A stretch of 64,000 bases of DNA from assembly GCA_026636295.1 (NCBI GenBank), contig CP089462.1, positions 1,240,001 to 1,304,000 on the forward strand, given 5' to 3'. Shown piece by piece: positions 21,901 through 33,338 of this stretch. The stretch's first letter is position 1. Each line of letters starts with the position of its first letter. This DNA comes from Medakamo hakoo (taxonomy: Eukaryota; Chlorophyta; Trebouxiophyceae; Coccomyxaceae). Below the pieces are notes generated by a model that was given only the letters and a program-made list of their open reading frames with translations, searched no databases and was not told the DNA's origin. The position numbers and the translations under genes are program-made.

Positions 21901-22799
21901 ACCGCATCTTGGACGGCGGCCGTGGCGGGCTGGCCCTCGTCCACAAAACGCCGCTGGGCGGCATTCCGGGCGCGCTCACGCCGTTCCAGGGCCGCCTGCT
22001 CGCGGGCGTCGGCCCCGTCCTCCGCCTCCTGGACTTGGGCCGCAAAAAACTCCTGCGCAAGTGCGAGTTCCGGTCCTTGCCCAGCCACTGCGTGTCCCTG
22101 GCCACCCAAGGCGAGCGCGTCTACGCGGCCGACGCGGCCGAGTCCGTGCACTACCTGGCCTACCGCCCGGGCGACAACGCTTTCTACGAGTTTGCGGACG
22201 ACACGGTGCCGCGCCACGTGTCCGCGGCGCTGCCGCTCGACTACGACACCGTGGCCCTGGGCGACAAGTTTGGCAACCTGGCCGTCCTGCGTCTCTCAGC
22301 CGCCGCGTCCGCCGCCGTGGAAGCCGACCCGACGGGCGGGAAATTTGCGGCGGCCGCGGGTGGCGGTGGGTCCGCCCCACCGCCCGCCGTCACGGGCGCG
22401 CCCAACAAGGTGGAAGCCGCCGTCAATTTCCACGTGGGCGACGCGGTCATGGGCCTGGACCGGGCGGTGCTGCAGCCGGGCGGGCCCGAAGTGCTGGTCT
22501 ACGGGACGCTCGGCGGGTCGGTGTGCGCCGCCATCCCGCTCGCGTCCCGGGCCGACGTCGATTTCCTGGCCCGCCTGGAAATGCACATGCGGTCTGCCGC
22601 GCCGCCGTTGGCAGGGCGTGAACACCTGGCTTACCGGTCGCACTACGTGCCCGTCCGCAACGCGGTGGACGGCGACCTGTGCGAACAGTTTGCTGGGCTG
22701 AGCCCCGACGCGCAGCGCGCGGTCGCCAGCGAACTGGACCGGACGCCCGGCGAGGTGCTGCGCAAGCTGGAAGGGCTGAGGAACGTGGTGGGGCAGTGA
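18920..22799 (+). CDS. SF3B3: Splicing factor 3B subunit 3 (SAP130)
   Basis: The exons 18920-18964 and 19062-22799 give 1260 residues (human 1217). The first exon encodes MFLYNLTLSPPTGVQ, almost the universal SF3B3 start; the second continues SAVYGNFSAPKAQELAVSRG. Collinear conserved blocks include HQETYGKSGCRRAVPGQ, LNRDAEARLTISSPLEAHK, YELDLGLNHVVR, CGRGPRSSLRVLRPGL, SFANATLVLAVGETVEEVSD, RKKLLRKCEF, YDTVALGDKFGN and GREHLAYRSHYVPV...DGDLCEQF. The family is three beta-propellers (MMS1/DDB1-like fold) in the U2 snRNP SF3b complex, where it scaffolds SF3B1 for branch-point recognition. DDB1 was considered and rejected on these blocks. A 1392-codon antisense frame over this gene is a composition artefact. 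Confidence 0.98.
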
Positions 22800-22986
22800 G
22801 GTGGGTGGGAGAGAGTGGGGTGGGCGTTGCGGGCGGCGGTTCAAAGGTCGCCGGGGCGTGTGGGGATGGAGGTGGAGGGAGGGAGAGGGGTGGGGGTGGG
22901 ATGTGAGTTTTTCGTCGCTTTTCCCACAAGCAAATTCGTCGCCGCCCGCCGACAACACGCGCAGCACGCTCACCCTTTCTACCCCC

Positions 22987-23985
22987 ATGTCTGGCCGCCG
23001 CTCCCTGACCGGTGGGCGGGCCGGCGGCCGCGCAGGTGGATCGCCGTCGGCGCGGCGGCTCGCTGCCGCTTCCCCACTGCGCGCGGCCGCAGCCCCAACC
23101 TGGCTCCCGCGCGACGCGGCGGCCTGGATTGAAGACACGCTGGGCGAAGGGCCCGTCGTCCGCCAGTCGGGCGTGTCGTCTTCTTCCTGGTCCAGTGCCT
23201 ACACGTTCCACACGGCTTCAGGCACACGGTATTTCGTCAAGACGTCGCGGTCGCCGCCCGCCATGTTTGAAGCGGAAGCGGCCGGCCTCAACGCCATGCA
23301 CGCGACGGGCGCGCTGCGCATCCCGCGCGTCTACGGCGCGGGTGCCACGGCCAGTGGTGGGTCGTTCATCGTCATGGAACAGTTGGACTTGGGTGGCGCC
23401 CGCCCGTCCCAGCGCGACCTGGGCGAGGGCCTAGCCCGGATGCATCTTGCAGAACCGGCCGACCCGACGGCCGCGGCCGGTAAGTTTGGCTTCGCCATGG
23501 ACAACACGATCGGCGGGACGCCCCAGCCCAACGGCTGGTGCGACGACTGGGTGGAGTTTTTCCGGGAGCGGCGCCTGCGTCACATGCTGCGGCTGTTGAA
23601 CCGGCCGTCGCTGACAAAGCCAGGCGAGGTTGTCGCGGAGCGGTTGGGCGACCTGTTTGAAGGCGTCACGGTCAAGCCGTCTCTGATCCACGGCGATCTC
23701 TGGTCCGGCAACATCTGCGTTTGCGAAAGGCAATGGTGCATCCTTGACCCGGCGGTTTACTACGGCCACCACGAAGCCGAGTGGGGGATGAGCTGGTGCG
23801 CATCGTTCGGCCCGGATTTTTGGTCTTCCTACCGCGCCTACGTGCCGGAAGACCCCGGCTTTGCCACGCGCCGGAAGCTGTACGAGGCGTATCACAAACT
23901 CAACCACGGCGTCCTGTTCGGTGGCGGCTACATTTCGGACGCACAAGGGCTGCTGGAAAGCCTGGCCCGCACGCTGGCCGGGTGA
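22987..23985 (+). CDS. Fructosamine/ketosamine-3-kinase family protein
   Basis: A single exon of 332 residues. The first ~40 residues are arginine/alanine-rich with serine, like a plastid or mitochondrial transit peptide; plant members are plastid proteins. The kinase-like fold follows: YTFHTASGTRYFVKTS (phosphate-anchoring strand and lysine), FEAEAAGL, PRVYGAG, FIVMEQLDL, LARMHLAEP. The catalytic loop HGDLWSGNICV starts at His235 with the base Asp237 and Asn242, followed by LDPAVYYGHHEAEWGM, the metal-binding DPxxxxG region. The family phosphorylates ketoamines on glycated proteins so that they fall apart (deglycation). All catalytic motifs are present. Confidence 0.9.
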   Translation: MSGRRSLTGGRAGGRAGGSPSARRLAAASPLRAAAAPTWLPRDAAAWIEDTLGEGPVVRQSGVSSSSWSSAYTFHTASGTRYFVKTSRSPPAMFEAEAAGLNAMHATGALRIPRVYGAGATASGGSFIVMEQLDLGGARPSQRDLGEGLARMHLAEPADPTAAAGKFGFAMDNTIGGTPQPNGWCDDWVEFFRERRLRHMLRLLNRPSLTKPGEVVAERLGDLFEGVTVKPSLIHGDLWSGNICVCERQWCILDPAVYYGHHEAEWGMSWCASFGPDFWSSYRAYVPEDPGFATRRKLYEAYHKLNHGVLFGGGYISDAQGLLESLARTLAG

Positions 23986-24031
23986 GGTGAGAGGTGTCGA
24001 CGGTTGCTTGTTTCCAGGCAAGTTTTCAGAG

Positions 24032-24046
24032 TGTAACAGAGTGTAA
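24032..24046 (+). terminator. Two TGTAA signals after the ketosamine kinase gene
   Basis: TGTAA occurs at 24032-24036 and again at 24042-24046, 46 and 56 nt after the stop. The convergent RING gene stops at 24085, so cleavage must occur in or very near its 3' UTR. Confidence 0.55.
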
Positions 24047-24084
24047 AAGCAACAGCAACGCAGCGCGGCCAAACTCTACCCCTC

Positions 24085-25536
24085 TCATGGAGCGACCTTG
24101 GAAACACAAACCGGGCAGGTCGCCCGCCGCGAGTAGCATTCCGTCGCACACGCACGGCACGCGAAATGGACGCACGGCGCGCCGATGAGCGTGGCGCCCG
24201 GGCGGTAATCTTCCAGGCAGATGGGGCAGCGCGTCTCGCCGTCGGGCGCGGTGCACGGACCCACGCTGCGGCCGGCCGCCGCCCGCGGGAGCGTCACAGT
24301 GGGCAGGGCCGCGATCTCCGACGGCGACAGGCCGCGCTGGGCGATGCCCGCGTCCAAGGCGAGGAGCGCTTCATAGTCACCCTCTGTAAAGTCACGGTCC
24401 GACAGCAGCAGGTCGGCCGGCAAGCCGCCCGCCCTCGCCTGGGCGGCGGCCAGGCCCTGGAGCGCAAACTCGTCGCCGATCGCGCCCGCCAGGTGCGCAA
24501 GGAAGTCGGCGGCCGGCATGGCGTTGGGCCGGCCGCCAGGCAGACCCGCGACGCCCAGCAGGAAGGCGGCCATGCCGGGTGGTGGTGGAGGCACGGCGCC
24601 CGCGTCCATCAGCTCTTCAACTGCCTGGCTGATCCGGCCGCGGCCAGGCTCCAGTACGCGGCCGCCGCGCCCGCCACGCCCGCCGCGCCTGCCACCACCG
24701 CCACCAGGCCGAGGCAAGTCGCCCGGTCCCAGGCCCATGGCGCCCAGGACGGCCATGGCGCCGGCGTGTAAGCCGGCGTCGCCAGCCCGGGCCCGGCCGC
24801 CGCGGCCGGCGCCGCCGCCGCGGCCGCGGCCGCCACCGCCACCCCCGCCGCCCACGCGGGCCACGAGCGCACCGTAAGCCGCTTCCAACGCGTCCGCGAC
24901 GCGGCGCCGGCGCGCGGCTTCCCGTTCCTGTTCGCGTTCGAGCCGAGCGGCCGCGTCTTCCTCGGCTTGTAAACGGGCGGCAAGCGCGCCATCGGATTCT
25001 TGTTCAGACGGCGGGGATGGGGCGCGGCGGCGGCGGGGCGGTGGAGGCTGGGGTGGTGCGACGCGGCGGCGGCGGGCCGGCGGGCGCTCGTCTTCTTCTT
25101 CGTCGCCATCGTCGTCTCCGACGACGATGGTGGGCGGTTCACCCGCGGCAGTGGCAGCGGCAGCGCCACCCGCCCGCGGGCGGCGCCGGGCGGGCGGAGG
25201 AGCAAGCACTGGCCGGGCACCTCCCGCAGCGCGCCCGCTGGGCCCGGCGCCTCCACCGCTGGCGCGGCGGCGGGCGGTGGAGGAGGGTCGGACTTCGATG
25301 GGCGTGTCGCCGCCGCTGTCGTCCGAGGAGACGGGGATGGGTTGTTGCTGTTGCGCGGCGGCGGCCTGGGGAGATGAGAGTGGAGAGAGAATGAGGGGGG
25401 CCCCGCATTGATTGCGGAGCTCGGGGCTCGCTCGCTCGGCTCCGCCAGCAGCCTAAAAGCCCCTGTCACGCACCGTGCCGCTGCGCCTGCGCATGCCGCG
25501 ACCCAAGCCGCCGTCACCGTCACCGTCACCGTCCAT
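24085..25536 (-). CDS. RING-HC finger protein, probable E3 ubiquitin ligase
   Basis: The exons 25536-25474 (MDGDGDGDGGLGRGMRRRSGT) and 25365-24085 give 447 residues. The C-terminal ~45 residues form a RING-HC: C-P-I-C, 14 residues, C-V-H, two residues, C-x2-C, then CPVC, ending VSKVAP. Before it lie low-complexity regions: glutamine run, SSDDSGGDTPIEV, acidic patch DDDGDEEEDE, an arginine/alanine coiled helix (EQESDGALAARLQAEEDAAARLEREQE), and GRGRGGG repeats. The short segment DFTEGDYEALLALDAG just upstream of the RING resembles the conserved 'F...DYE.LL.LD' lead-in of plant RING-type E3 ligases. RING proteins bring an E2 to substrate; the substrate here is unknown. Confidence 0.8.
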
Positions 25537-25780
25537 GGGTCGAGACGTCGGGGTTGGGCCGAGGCCAGGGTCGGGAGCCGAGAAAAAAAAACGCAGGGCC
25601 AAGCCCCGCTCCTGACAAACGCACGACTGCCCTCTCTTCTTCATCAGTCAACAAGCTCTCTCTCCCGGGCACCACTCACCACCCAGAAAACACACACGCA
25701 CGTACACACACACACAAACAACTGCACTCTGCTCTCTCTCTGTCAACCGAAGAAAAAAAATGAATGAAAAAAACACGGAT

Positions 25781-28700
25781 CTAAGCCGCACCACCGCCGC
25801 TCTCCTCCGCCGCCTCCAGCGCAGCCAGCTGCGCCCGCAGGCGCTCATTCTCCGCGGCCGCGGCCGCGTACGCCTCCCGCTCCGCGGGCGTCATGCCACG
25901 GCCGGGAGGGGCGTGGCTGGGGTCGGAGCTAGACGATGAAGCGGGTTTGGCCACCACCTCCAGGTCGTCCAGGCCGTGGAAGCGTTCCGCGCCTTCCCCC
26001 GCTGGCACCGACTCCAGGACGGCGCACGCCCAGGGCAGGAGCGGGTAGGCGCCCTCCCGCGTCCAGCCTGCGGCAGCAGTCACCGCGCCCGCCACATCCG
26101 CCGCACTCAACACATCGTCCACGACCAGCGCGTCAAAGGGAGCGGGTTTGCCCGTGTCCAGGACGGGCCGCCACTCGCGGCCGGGCCAGTCGGGCAGCGA
26201 GACGACGGTGGGCGTGTGCGCGGCCGACCAGGCGAGGAAGAGGCCGCCGCCGTCTTGGCCACGCAGGGACAGCGCCACCAGCCGGGACGCGTCCGACCAG
26301 TCCGGTTCGCCCACGCTCGTGCCGTGCCACTCCACCTCACCGTCCTGGATGTAGGTGGCCCGGCGCAGCTCCGGGTGGGCGCGGCGCAGGCGGAGCAGGG
26401 CGCGAGTGAAGCGGAGGGTGCCGCCCGCGTCCGCGGCGGCCGCAGCCCAATCAAACCAGTTGAGCGGCCCGTCGTGGCAGTACGTGTTGTTGTTCCCACC
26501 CTTGGAGTGGCCGTACTCGTCGCCCATGTGCAGCATGGGCACGCCGTGCGCGAGCAAGAGGGACGACAGCAGGTTGCGGACTTGGCGCGCGCGCAGGCGG
26601 GTGACGCCACCGTCGGCCGTCGGCCCTTCCACCCCGCAGTTCCACGACAGGTTGTGCGACTCGCCGTCCGCACCGCCCTCACCGTTGGCTTCATTGTGTT
26701 TTTCATTGTAGGAGACTAAATCCGCCAGCGTAAACCCGTCGTGGGCGGTGACGAAGTTGATGGAGGCGGTCGGACCGCGGCCGCCGCGCCAGCGCGCGCC
26801 CGCGCCAGTGCCCCACCAGTCGCCCTCGCCCGCAGGCGCGGCGTAGATGGAGGGCGAACCGCACAGGGCCGCGGCAAAAGCGGGCGCCCAGGGTCCTTCC
26901 GTGCCTTTGATGAACTGGCGGACCGTGTCCCGGAAGTGGCCGTTCCACTCGGCGAAACGCCCTCCATAGTGCGGGAAGGCACCCACCTGGTTCAACCCGT
27001 CGCAATCCCAGGCTTCCGCGATGAGCTTGGTGTTGCACAGCACAGGGTCCGCCGCAATGGCGGCGATGAGGGGCGGGTCTGGTAGAGGGGTGCCCGTGGG
27101 GACGCCCGCGCCGTCGGACATGCCGCCACCAGGCGTGAGGAGGGCACCCGAGGCGGACGTCACGCACCCTTCACCGTCGTTTCCCGCGTGCGGGAGCGTG
27201 CGCACAGGCTGGCCGTCCGGTCCATCCCCCACAACCAAGTCCGACGGCGCCCAGGCCGAATGCGCGCGCGTCAGGATGGACGCCAGGTCGAAGCGGAAGC
27301 CGTCGACGTGCATGTCCGTGACCCAGTAGCGTAACGACGAAACGATGAGGTCGATCACAGCCGGGTGGTTGCAGTTGAGCGTGTTGCCGCAACCGGAGTA
27401 GTTGTAGTACTGGCCGCCGGGGGCGAGCATGTAGTACGTCCGGTTGTCCAGGCCACGGAAAGAAATGGACGGCCCACGCTCGTTGCCTTCCGCGGAATGG
27501 TTGAACACGACGTCCAGAATCACTTCGATCCCACGCGAATGGCACGCTTTCACCATGTCCCGGAACTCGTTGATGATGGACGCCGGGTCGGACGGATCGC
27601 TGGCATACCGGGCCATGGGCGAGAAAAAGTTGACGGTGGAGTACCCCCAGTAGTTGAAGCGGGAGGCTGGAGGCGGGGTGGGGCCAGTGAAATTGTCAGG
27701 CAGGGCGACATACTCGAGCTCGTTGAACTCGTGGACGGGCAGCAGCTCGATCGCGTTGACGCCCAGGCCGGCCAAATAATCCAGCTTGTCGATGAGCCCC
27801 GCGTACGTGCCGCGCTTGGCCGGGTCTAAACCGGAGGACGCGTCGGCAGTGAAGCCGCGGACGTGCATTTCGTAGATGACCAGGTCTTGGGCTGGTAGGC
27901 CGAGCGGCGCGTCGCCCTCCCAATCGTAAGCCTCGACGGCCGGGTGGGGGAGCGCGCCGGCGGCTTGGGGCCAGGTGCGGGCGACGCCCAGCGTACCCGG
28001 CGAGCCGTACGGCAGGTCGGGCCCTAGGACGCCGTAGGCTGGGCGCCCCACGACGGCCTTTGCGTACGGGTCGACCAGGACGGCCGCGGCATCAAAGCGC
28101 TGCCCGGCCGCCGGGTTGGACGCCGGGTCGGCGGTCTCTTCCCCGCCCACCGACTCCCAGCCGGCCAAGTCTTCGGCGACATCGTCTTGGTGGGGTCCAC
28201 GGACGCGGTAACCGTACAGCAGGCCGGCAAGGTTTTTGATGGAGGGGAGGAGGGCGTGCCACACAGTGCCGGTGCGGTTGAGGGCCGGGTCGAGCTCGAC
28301 TTCGAAGCTCGTGCGCCCAGCATCCAAGTCGGCGGGCGTGAACAAGCAGAGCGTCATGCCGGTCGCGCCGGACGAAGTGACGGCAAAGTTGACGGCGGAC
28401 TGAAGTTGGAGGTGCGCGTTTGTGAGAGAAAAGAGAGAGAGAAGGTAGCGAAGCCCCAGACAGAGGCGGCCCTCATCCCACGACGCACCTCCATTCCCTC
28501 AACCAGCGTCGCTCCCAGGGGGCTGCAGGATCCGGTCAGGGGTGGGCCGAATGCGGGCGTGCCGGCCTGGCCGGATGGGGTGAGAGCAGGGGACGGGAGC
28601 GGGAGGCCGGCCAGGCTGGGCGGTGCGGTCGTTGAGACGGGTGCAGCGGCCGCGGCTGGGGTGGAGGAGCGACGGCGACGCCATTGCTTCGCGGGACGGG

Positions 28701-29092
28701 CAGGCAGCGTGGCTGGGCGAGGCGCGGCCGGGCGGGCGGGACGGCTGGTGGTGCTGCTGTGTGGGTGGGCGGAGGGGAGGGAGGGAGGAGGAGGTGAGAC
28801 TTCTCTCGGGGAGCGGGGCCGCCCTCGTCCAAGGCGCGCCGAGCAACGTTTTTTTTCGCTTGGCCCCACAATGCCGAATCGCGGGCACGCGCTTTCAGGG
28901 CTTGCCCTTGCGCGTGTGCACTCCTCGGTCCTTGCAGACAGATCTCCGGGGGTGACCGCAGGAAATGGGTGGCCAGGCCTCAAACGGGCCCGTGCCCGCA
29001 CGCGAGCGATGCAGGGCCACGCAGCGAGCGTGGAGCGCGCACCTTGTCGCCAGCCGGGCGCCCAGCGGGGCGGCCGCCGCGCGGGTCGCCAT
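25781..29092 (-). CDS. Isoamylase-type starch debranching enzyme (GH13)
   Basis: The exons 29092-29043, 28756-28489 and 28399-25781 are in phase and give about 978 residues. The leader (MATRAAAAPLGARLAT, then arginine/serine-rich) suggests plastid import. CSPLGATLVEGME joined to SAVNFAVTSSGATGMTLCLF is the isoamylase start. GH13 regions follow: DVVFNH (about 402-407), DGFRFDL with the nucleophile Asp (about 477), LIAEAWD with the acid/base Glu, and FVTAHDGFTLADLVSYN with the transition-state Asp. All three catalytic acids are present, so it should be active (plant ISA1/ISA3 class), unlike ISA2. It hydrolyses alpha-1,6 branches to trim amylopectin or release starch. The C-terminal ~65 residues (AEREAYAAAAAENERLRAQLAALEAAEE) form a predicted coiled coil not usual in the family. 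Confidence 0.9.
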
Positions 29093-29318
29093 GGTCCAGC
29101 GATGAGACCGACGTGATCTGGGCCTGTCAGACGGACGGGAGGCGGCGAGCCGTGGGGTCTTGACGGTCCGTGCTGTGGCGTTTGCTCTTCTTCGGCCTCG
29201 CCCTCTATCGGCCGAGTGAAAGAAACCTGCCCGGCCCAAACCTCGACGCGCTCGACAAACAAGACTTTTTGTTGTTGAGCGCGCTCCACGCCCTCACCTC
29301 ACATCCACCCCGCCGCGC

Positions 29319-32300
29319 ATGCTGGTGTGGCGTGCTGTGCAGCCGCGCGCGTCACGCAGCCTCTCTGCCTTACGCATCGGCCGGTCCCGGCCCGCACTAG
29401 AGCGTCAGACAACCCGGCGCGGCCAAAAGACACTCGGCGCGGCCGCGAACGAGCGCATGAGTCCTCCCACCGCGCCATCTAAAGGTGGGTTCATGCGCAC
29501 ACCGGCTAAATCCATGGGCGTGGGTGTCTAGGTTGTCTCAAGGAGTGATGGAAGGAGGATGGGGGTGCGTGGGCGGCGTGGGAAGGCGCGGACGATGAAC
29601 AAGCATTCGTCGGCGCGCTCTTCTTGACATCAAACCTCCCCCCCTCTCTCCCGGGCCCGCCCGCTCGCCCGCTCTCCTCCATCCCAGGCGCCCCACAAGG
29701 CGGCCTGTCCCTGGCACCAGATGCCTACCCGCCAGTGCGCCGCGATGAATCCGTGGTCGAAACCTTGCACGGCGTCTCCATCCCGGACCCGTACCGCTGG
29801 CTGGAAGACCCTGACTCGGCCGAGACGCAAGCGTTTGTGACCGCGCAAAACGAGGTCACGGCGTCTGTGCTCGCCCAGTGCGAGACGCGGCCAGCATTCA
29901 AGGAGCTCATGACGCACCTGTACGACTACCCACGCTATGGCCTACCCCGTAAAAAAGGGTCGCGGTACGTCTACTCGCACAACACGGGCTTGCAAGCCCA
30001 GTCGGTCATGTTTACGGCGGCTCAACCGGCGGGCGAGCCGACGGTGCTGCTGGACCCGAACAAGCTGAGTGAAGACGGGACGGTGGCCTTGTCGTCGACC
30101 AGCTTTAGCAAGGATGGGACGTTGATGGCCTACTCGCTGTCCAGGTATGGGTCATGATGGTTGGGGGGAGGGGAGGTCTGCGCAAAAACTGGAGAGACAT
30201 TTACCGCACGATCTCGCGGCGTTGCAGCCGCCCCTTTGCTGCGCGCTTCCGACCCAGCCATGCTACGTGCCTCCGCACGCCTGTTGCGGGGTGCGGACAT
30301 AAACGCGACGATTCTACCGGACACGCGCGGACATTAAGGCTTCCCGACCTGCATCTCTCCCCACCGAAAACTCATCTCCGCGCCCTCCCTCCCTCACCTC
30401 CGCACGCAGCGGCGGGTCCGACTGGGTCACCGTTCACGTCCTGCGCATCGACCAAGCAACGGGCGCGCCGACCAAGCTGTCGGACGAGCTGAAACACGTT
30501 AAATTCACGTCTTTATCGTGGACCCACGACAACGCCGGCTTTTTCTACCACCGTTACCCCGCTCCGGAACGCGACGACCTGGGTACAGAGGTCGACTCGA
30601 ATGTGAACAAGCAGATGTGGTGCGTGGAGTGCGGATTTGCGGGCGTTTGTGGGGCGCGGCGCGGCGATTTAAGGGATGGAAGGTGATGGGTCCCGCGCTT
30701 AGAGTGACGTTTACAAACTTGCTGCGCGTCCGTTTTCTCCGCACAGTCGGTGCGGTGCTGTGCAGACATAGTGCGCACCTGCTTTTCAGGATGTGCGGAG
30801 AAACACACGCGGACTATGGGTCTGCAGCGCACTTAATCTGCTTCATCGCTCAACTCGCTTTTCACTCTTCCGCACGCGTTCCCCCGCCTTTCCCGCTCCC
30901 CCTTACTCCGCAACAGGTACCACGTCGTCGGCCAGGACCAGGCGGACGACGTCTTTTTGTGGGACGTGCCGGAACAGCCGACCTGGCACCTGGGCGCGGA
31001 AGTTACGGACGATGGAGGTGAGATGGTGGATGTTTAGGTGCAGCGCCCGGCCGTGCGGCGAGTGGCTTTGCTCCGCACGCTGAGTGGATTGCGTCGCAGG
31101 AGTGCGGAAATACCTGTACCGGGAGAATGCGGAGAAAGGGTGGAGCGGGCGTGCGTGCCGGACACTAACGCGCTCCCTCCACCACCCCTCAGCCTACCTG
31201 CTGCTCACCCTGTCTTCTGGCTGCGAGCCCACCAACCGGCTGTACTACGTCGATTTGACGACGCTGCCGCGTGACAAGAAGACGGGCGCGCTCGCCCTGG
31301 GTGATTACGACCGGCGTAAAAGCGCGGACGCGACGCCATTACCGATCGTCAAGCTCATCGACACATTTGACGCCAGTTACGACTACTGCGCAAATGAAGG
31401 CCCCGTCTTCACCTTTCACACAAACTACAAGGCGCCGCGCAACAGGTGAGTGCGGTGTTGTGTCTGTGGAGTGCGGAACAAAGTCGCGCGGTTTTAGAGG
31501 GCGTGCGGCGCAGTTAGAGTGCGGAGCAAAAATGCCGGGTTGCGGTCTCAACCTGCTTGCATTTCTTTTCTCGCTCAACCCCGGCCCGCCCGCCCGCGAG
31601 CACCCACCCTCCCTCCCACTCCCATTCACCCCTCCCCGCCCGGCATCGCATCTCTGGCCCCACGCTTTAGACTGCTGCGCACGGACATCACGCAAGTCTC
31701 CCCTCCCGACACCTGGACGGAAGTCATCCCCCAACACCCGACTGACCTGCTCCAGTGGGCGTCGGCGCTCAAGGGCGACGCCCTGGTCGTGTGCTGGCTG
31801 CGCAACGTGTGCTCTGTGCTTGAACTGCGCTCGCTTGCGACGGGCGAGCTCACCAAGACGATCCCACTGCCCGGGCTGGGCAGCGTGGCGTCGTTTGTTG
31901 GTGCGTTGGAGAGAGAGAGAGAGGGAGAGAGGGAGCCGTCTCCTCTCGTTGCCCCCGCCGGCCGACCTCTCGCTCCACCTCGCCTCATCCCCTCCCTGTC
32001 TATCCACCACCCCTCACCCCCCAGGCGACCGCGACCTGACGGAAGCCTTCTTCTCCTTCACCAGCTTCACCGACCCGGGCTCATCATACCGGTGCGCTTT
32101 GCCTGGGGTCGGGACGCGTTGCTTTGAGGCTGTCAGTTTTGATACTCGCGCCGCTCCCCGCGTCGCCCCCCCCCCCAAAAAAAACAAATCCCTCCGCCCG
32201 CCACGGCCCGCCCACCCGCACCCACTCATCCGCCTGCTCCGCCCACCCCCGAAATTAGTTTTGACGTTGCCGACAGCGCCGACCCGACCCTGTTCCGTAA

Positions 32301-33210
32301 AACCGAGCTCAAAGGCGGCTACACCCCCTCGGACGAGTTTGTGACCGACCAAGCCTGGGCTGTCTCGGCAGACGGCACGCGCGTCCCCTACTTTATCGTC
32401 CACCGCAAGGGCGCGCCCAAAACTGGCGACGCGCCCACGCTCCTGTACGGCTACGGCGGCTTCAACATCTCCTTAGAACCGGGCTTTTCCTTAGCCCGCC
32501 TGTGCTGGCTGCTGGCCTACGGCGGCGTCGCCGTCGTCGCCAACCTGCGTGGCGGCGGCGAGTTTGGCGTCGACTGGCGCAACGCGGGTTCATCACGCAA
32601 CAAGCAAAACGTGTTCAACGACTTCCAGGCTGTCGCCGAATCTTTAATCGCCGACGGGTGGACGCACCCGGGCCGCATCGCTATTCAAGGCGGGTCCAAC
32701 GGCGGCTTGCTGGTCGCCGCGTGCGCCAACCAACGCCCGGATTTATACGCGGCCGTCCTAGGCCAAGTCGGCGTCATGGACATGCTCCGCTTCCACAAGT
32801 TCACCATCGGCCACGCCTGGCAGACGGACTACGGCTACGTCGACGACGCCGACGATTTCAAGGTCTTGCACTCGTACTCGCCCATCCACAACGTCCGCCC
32901 GCCGGCCGGTGGGTCGGGCCAGTACCCAGCCGTCATGCTGACGACGGGCGACCACGACGACCGCGTGGTGCCACTGCACTCGCACAAACTGACGGCCACG
33001 CTGCAGCACGAGCTGGTGACGCGCGACCCGCCCGGGTCGGTGCAGCGCAACCCCCTGCTGACGCGCATTCAAGTGCGGGCGGGGCATGGGGCTGGGAAGC
33101 CGGTGGCCATGGTCATTGAAGAGGTGGCGGACATTTATGCGTTTGCGGCCAAAGCCATGGGCGTGGAGTGGGTGGCGGACCCGGCGCTGACGGCGGAGGC
33201 CAAAAAATGA
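29319..33210 (+). CDS. Prolyl oligopeptidase (S9A), eight exons
   Basis: The exons 29319-29484, 29688-30144, 30410-30619, 30917-31017, 31193-31445, 31671-31900, 32025-32091 and 32259-33210 join in phase to 811 residues. The propeller domain starts YPPVRRDESVVETLHG, IPDPYRWLEDPDS. The hydrolase domain has YGYGGFNISLEPGFS, the nucleophile in QGGSNGGLL (Ser about 641), GDHDDRVVPLHSHK for the Asp, and RAGHGAGKP for the His. The enzyme cuts short peptides after proline. The WLEDPDS, GYGGF and GGSNGG motifs separate it from oligopeptidase B. An in-frame ATG at 29457 (MSPPTAPSK) would give a protein without the ~46-residue basic leader; the longer form could be organellar. Introns 2-5 carry many copies of a GTGCGGA heptamer. 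Confidence 0.93.
30272..31525. repeat. GTGCGGA/TCCGCAC heptamers clustered in prolyl oligopeptidase introns 2-5
   Basis: Eleven exact copies on either strand: 30272, 30291, 30399, 30629, 30738, 30793, 30869, 31072, 31102, 31471 and 31519. All lie in introns, none in the exons between. Plus-strand copies are often followed by A/G-rich bases, for example GAGTGCGGAACAAAG. Confidence 0.85.
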
Positions 33211-33244
33211 GGGGGTGAAAATCCTGTTTTGCGTCGCTGGAGAT

Positions 33245-33289
33245 GTGTGAGTGTGTGTGTGTGTGCGTGCGTGTGTGTGTGTGTGTGTG
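33245..33289. repeat. TG/GCGT simple repeat
   Basis: A GT-rich dinucleotide tract between the convergent stops of the prolyl oligopeptidase and NDC1 genes. Confidence 0.85.
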
Positions 33290-33315
33290 AAAGAATCACC
33301 TGCGTTTTCTTTTTT

Positions 33316-33320
33316 TTACA
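33316..33320 (-). terminator. TGTAA signal after NDC1
   Basis: TGTAA on the minus strand, 18 nt after the NDC1 stop, is well placed for a chlorophyte polyadenylation signal. Confidence 0.5.
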
Positions 33321-33338
33321 AACGGCCACGAAAAAAGT

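Noticed and set aside
18039-22217. A 1392-codon open frame on the minus strand
   Set aside because: It lies opposite SF3B3 and part of the TFIIIC-like gene, both firmly identified. High GC at third positions removes stops from the antisense frame. Its sequence is Gly/Arg/Gln-rich without any domain.
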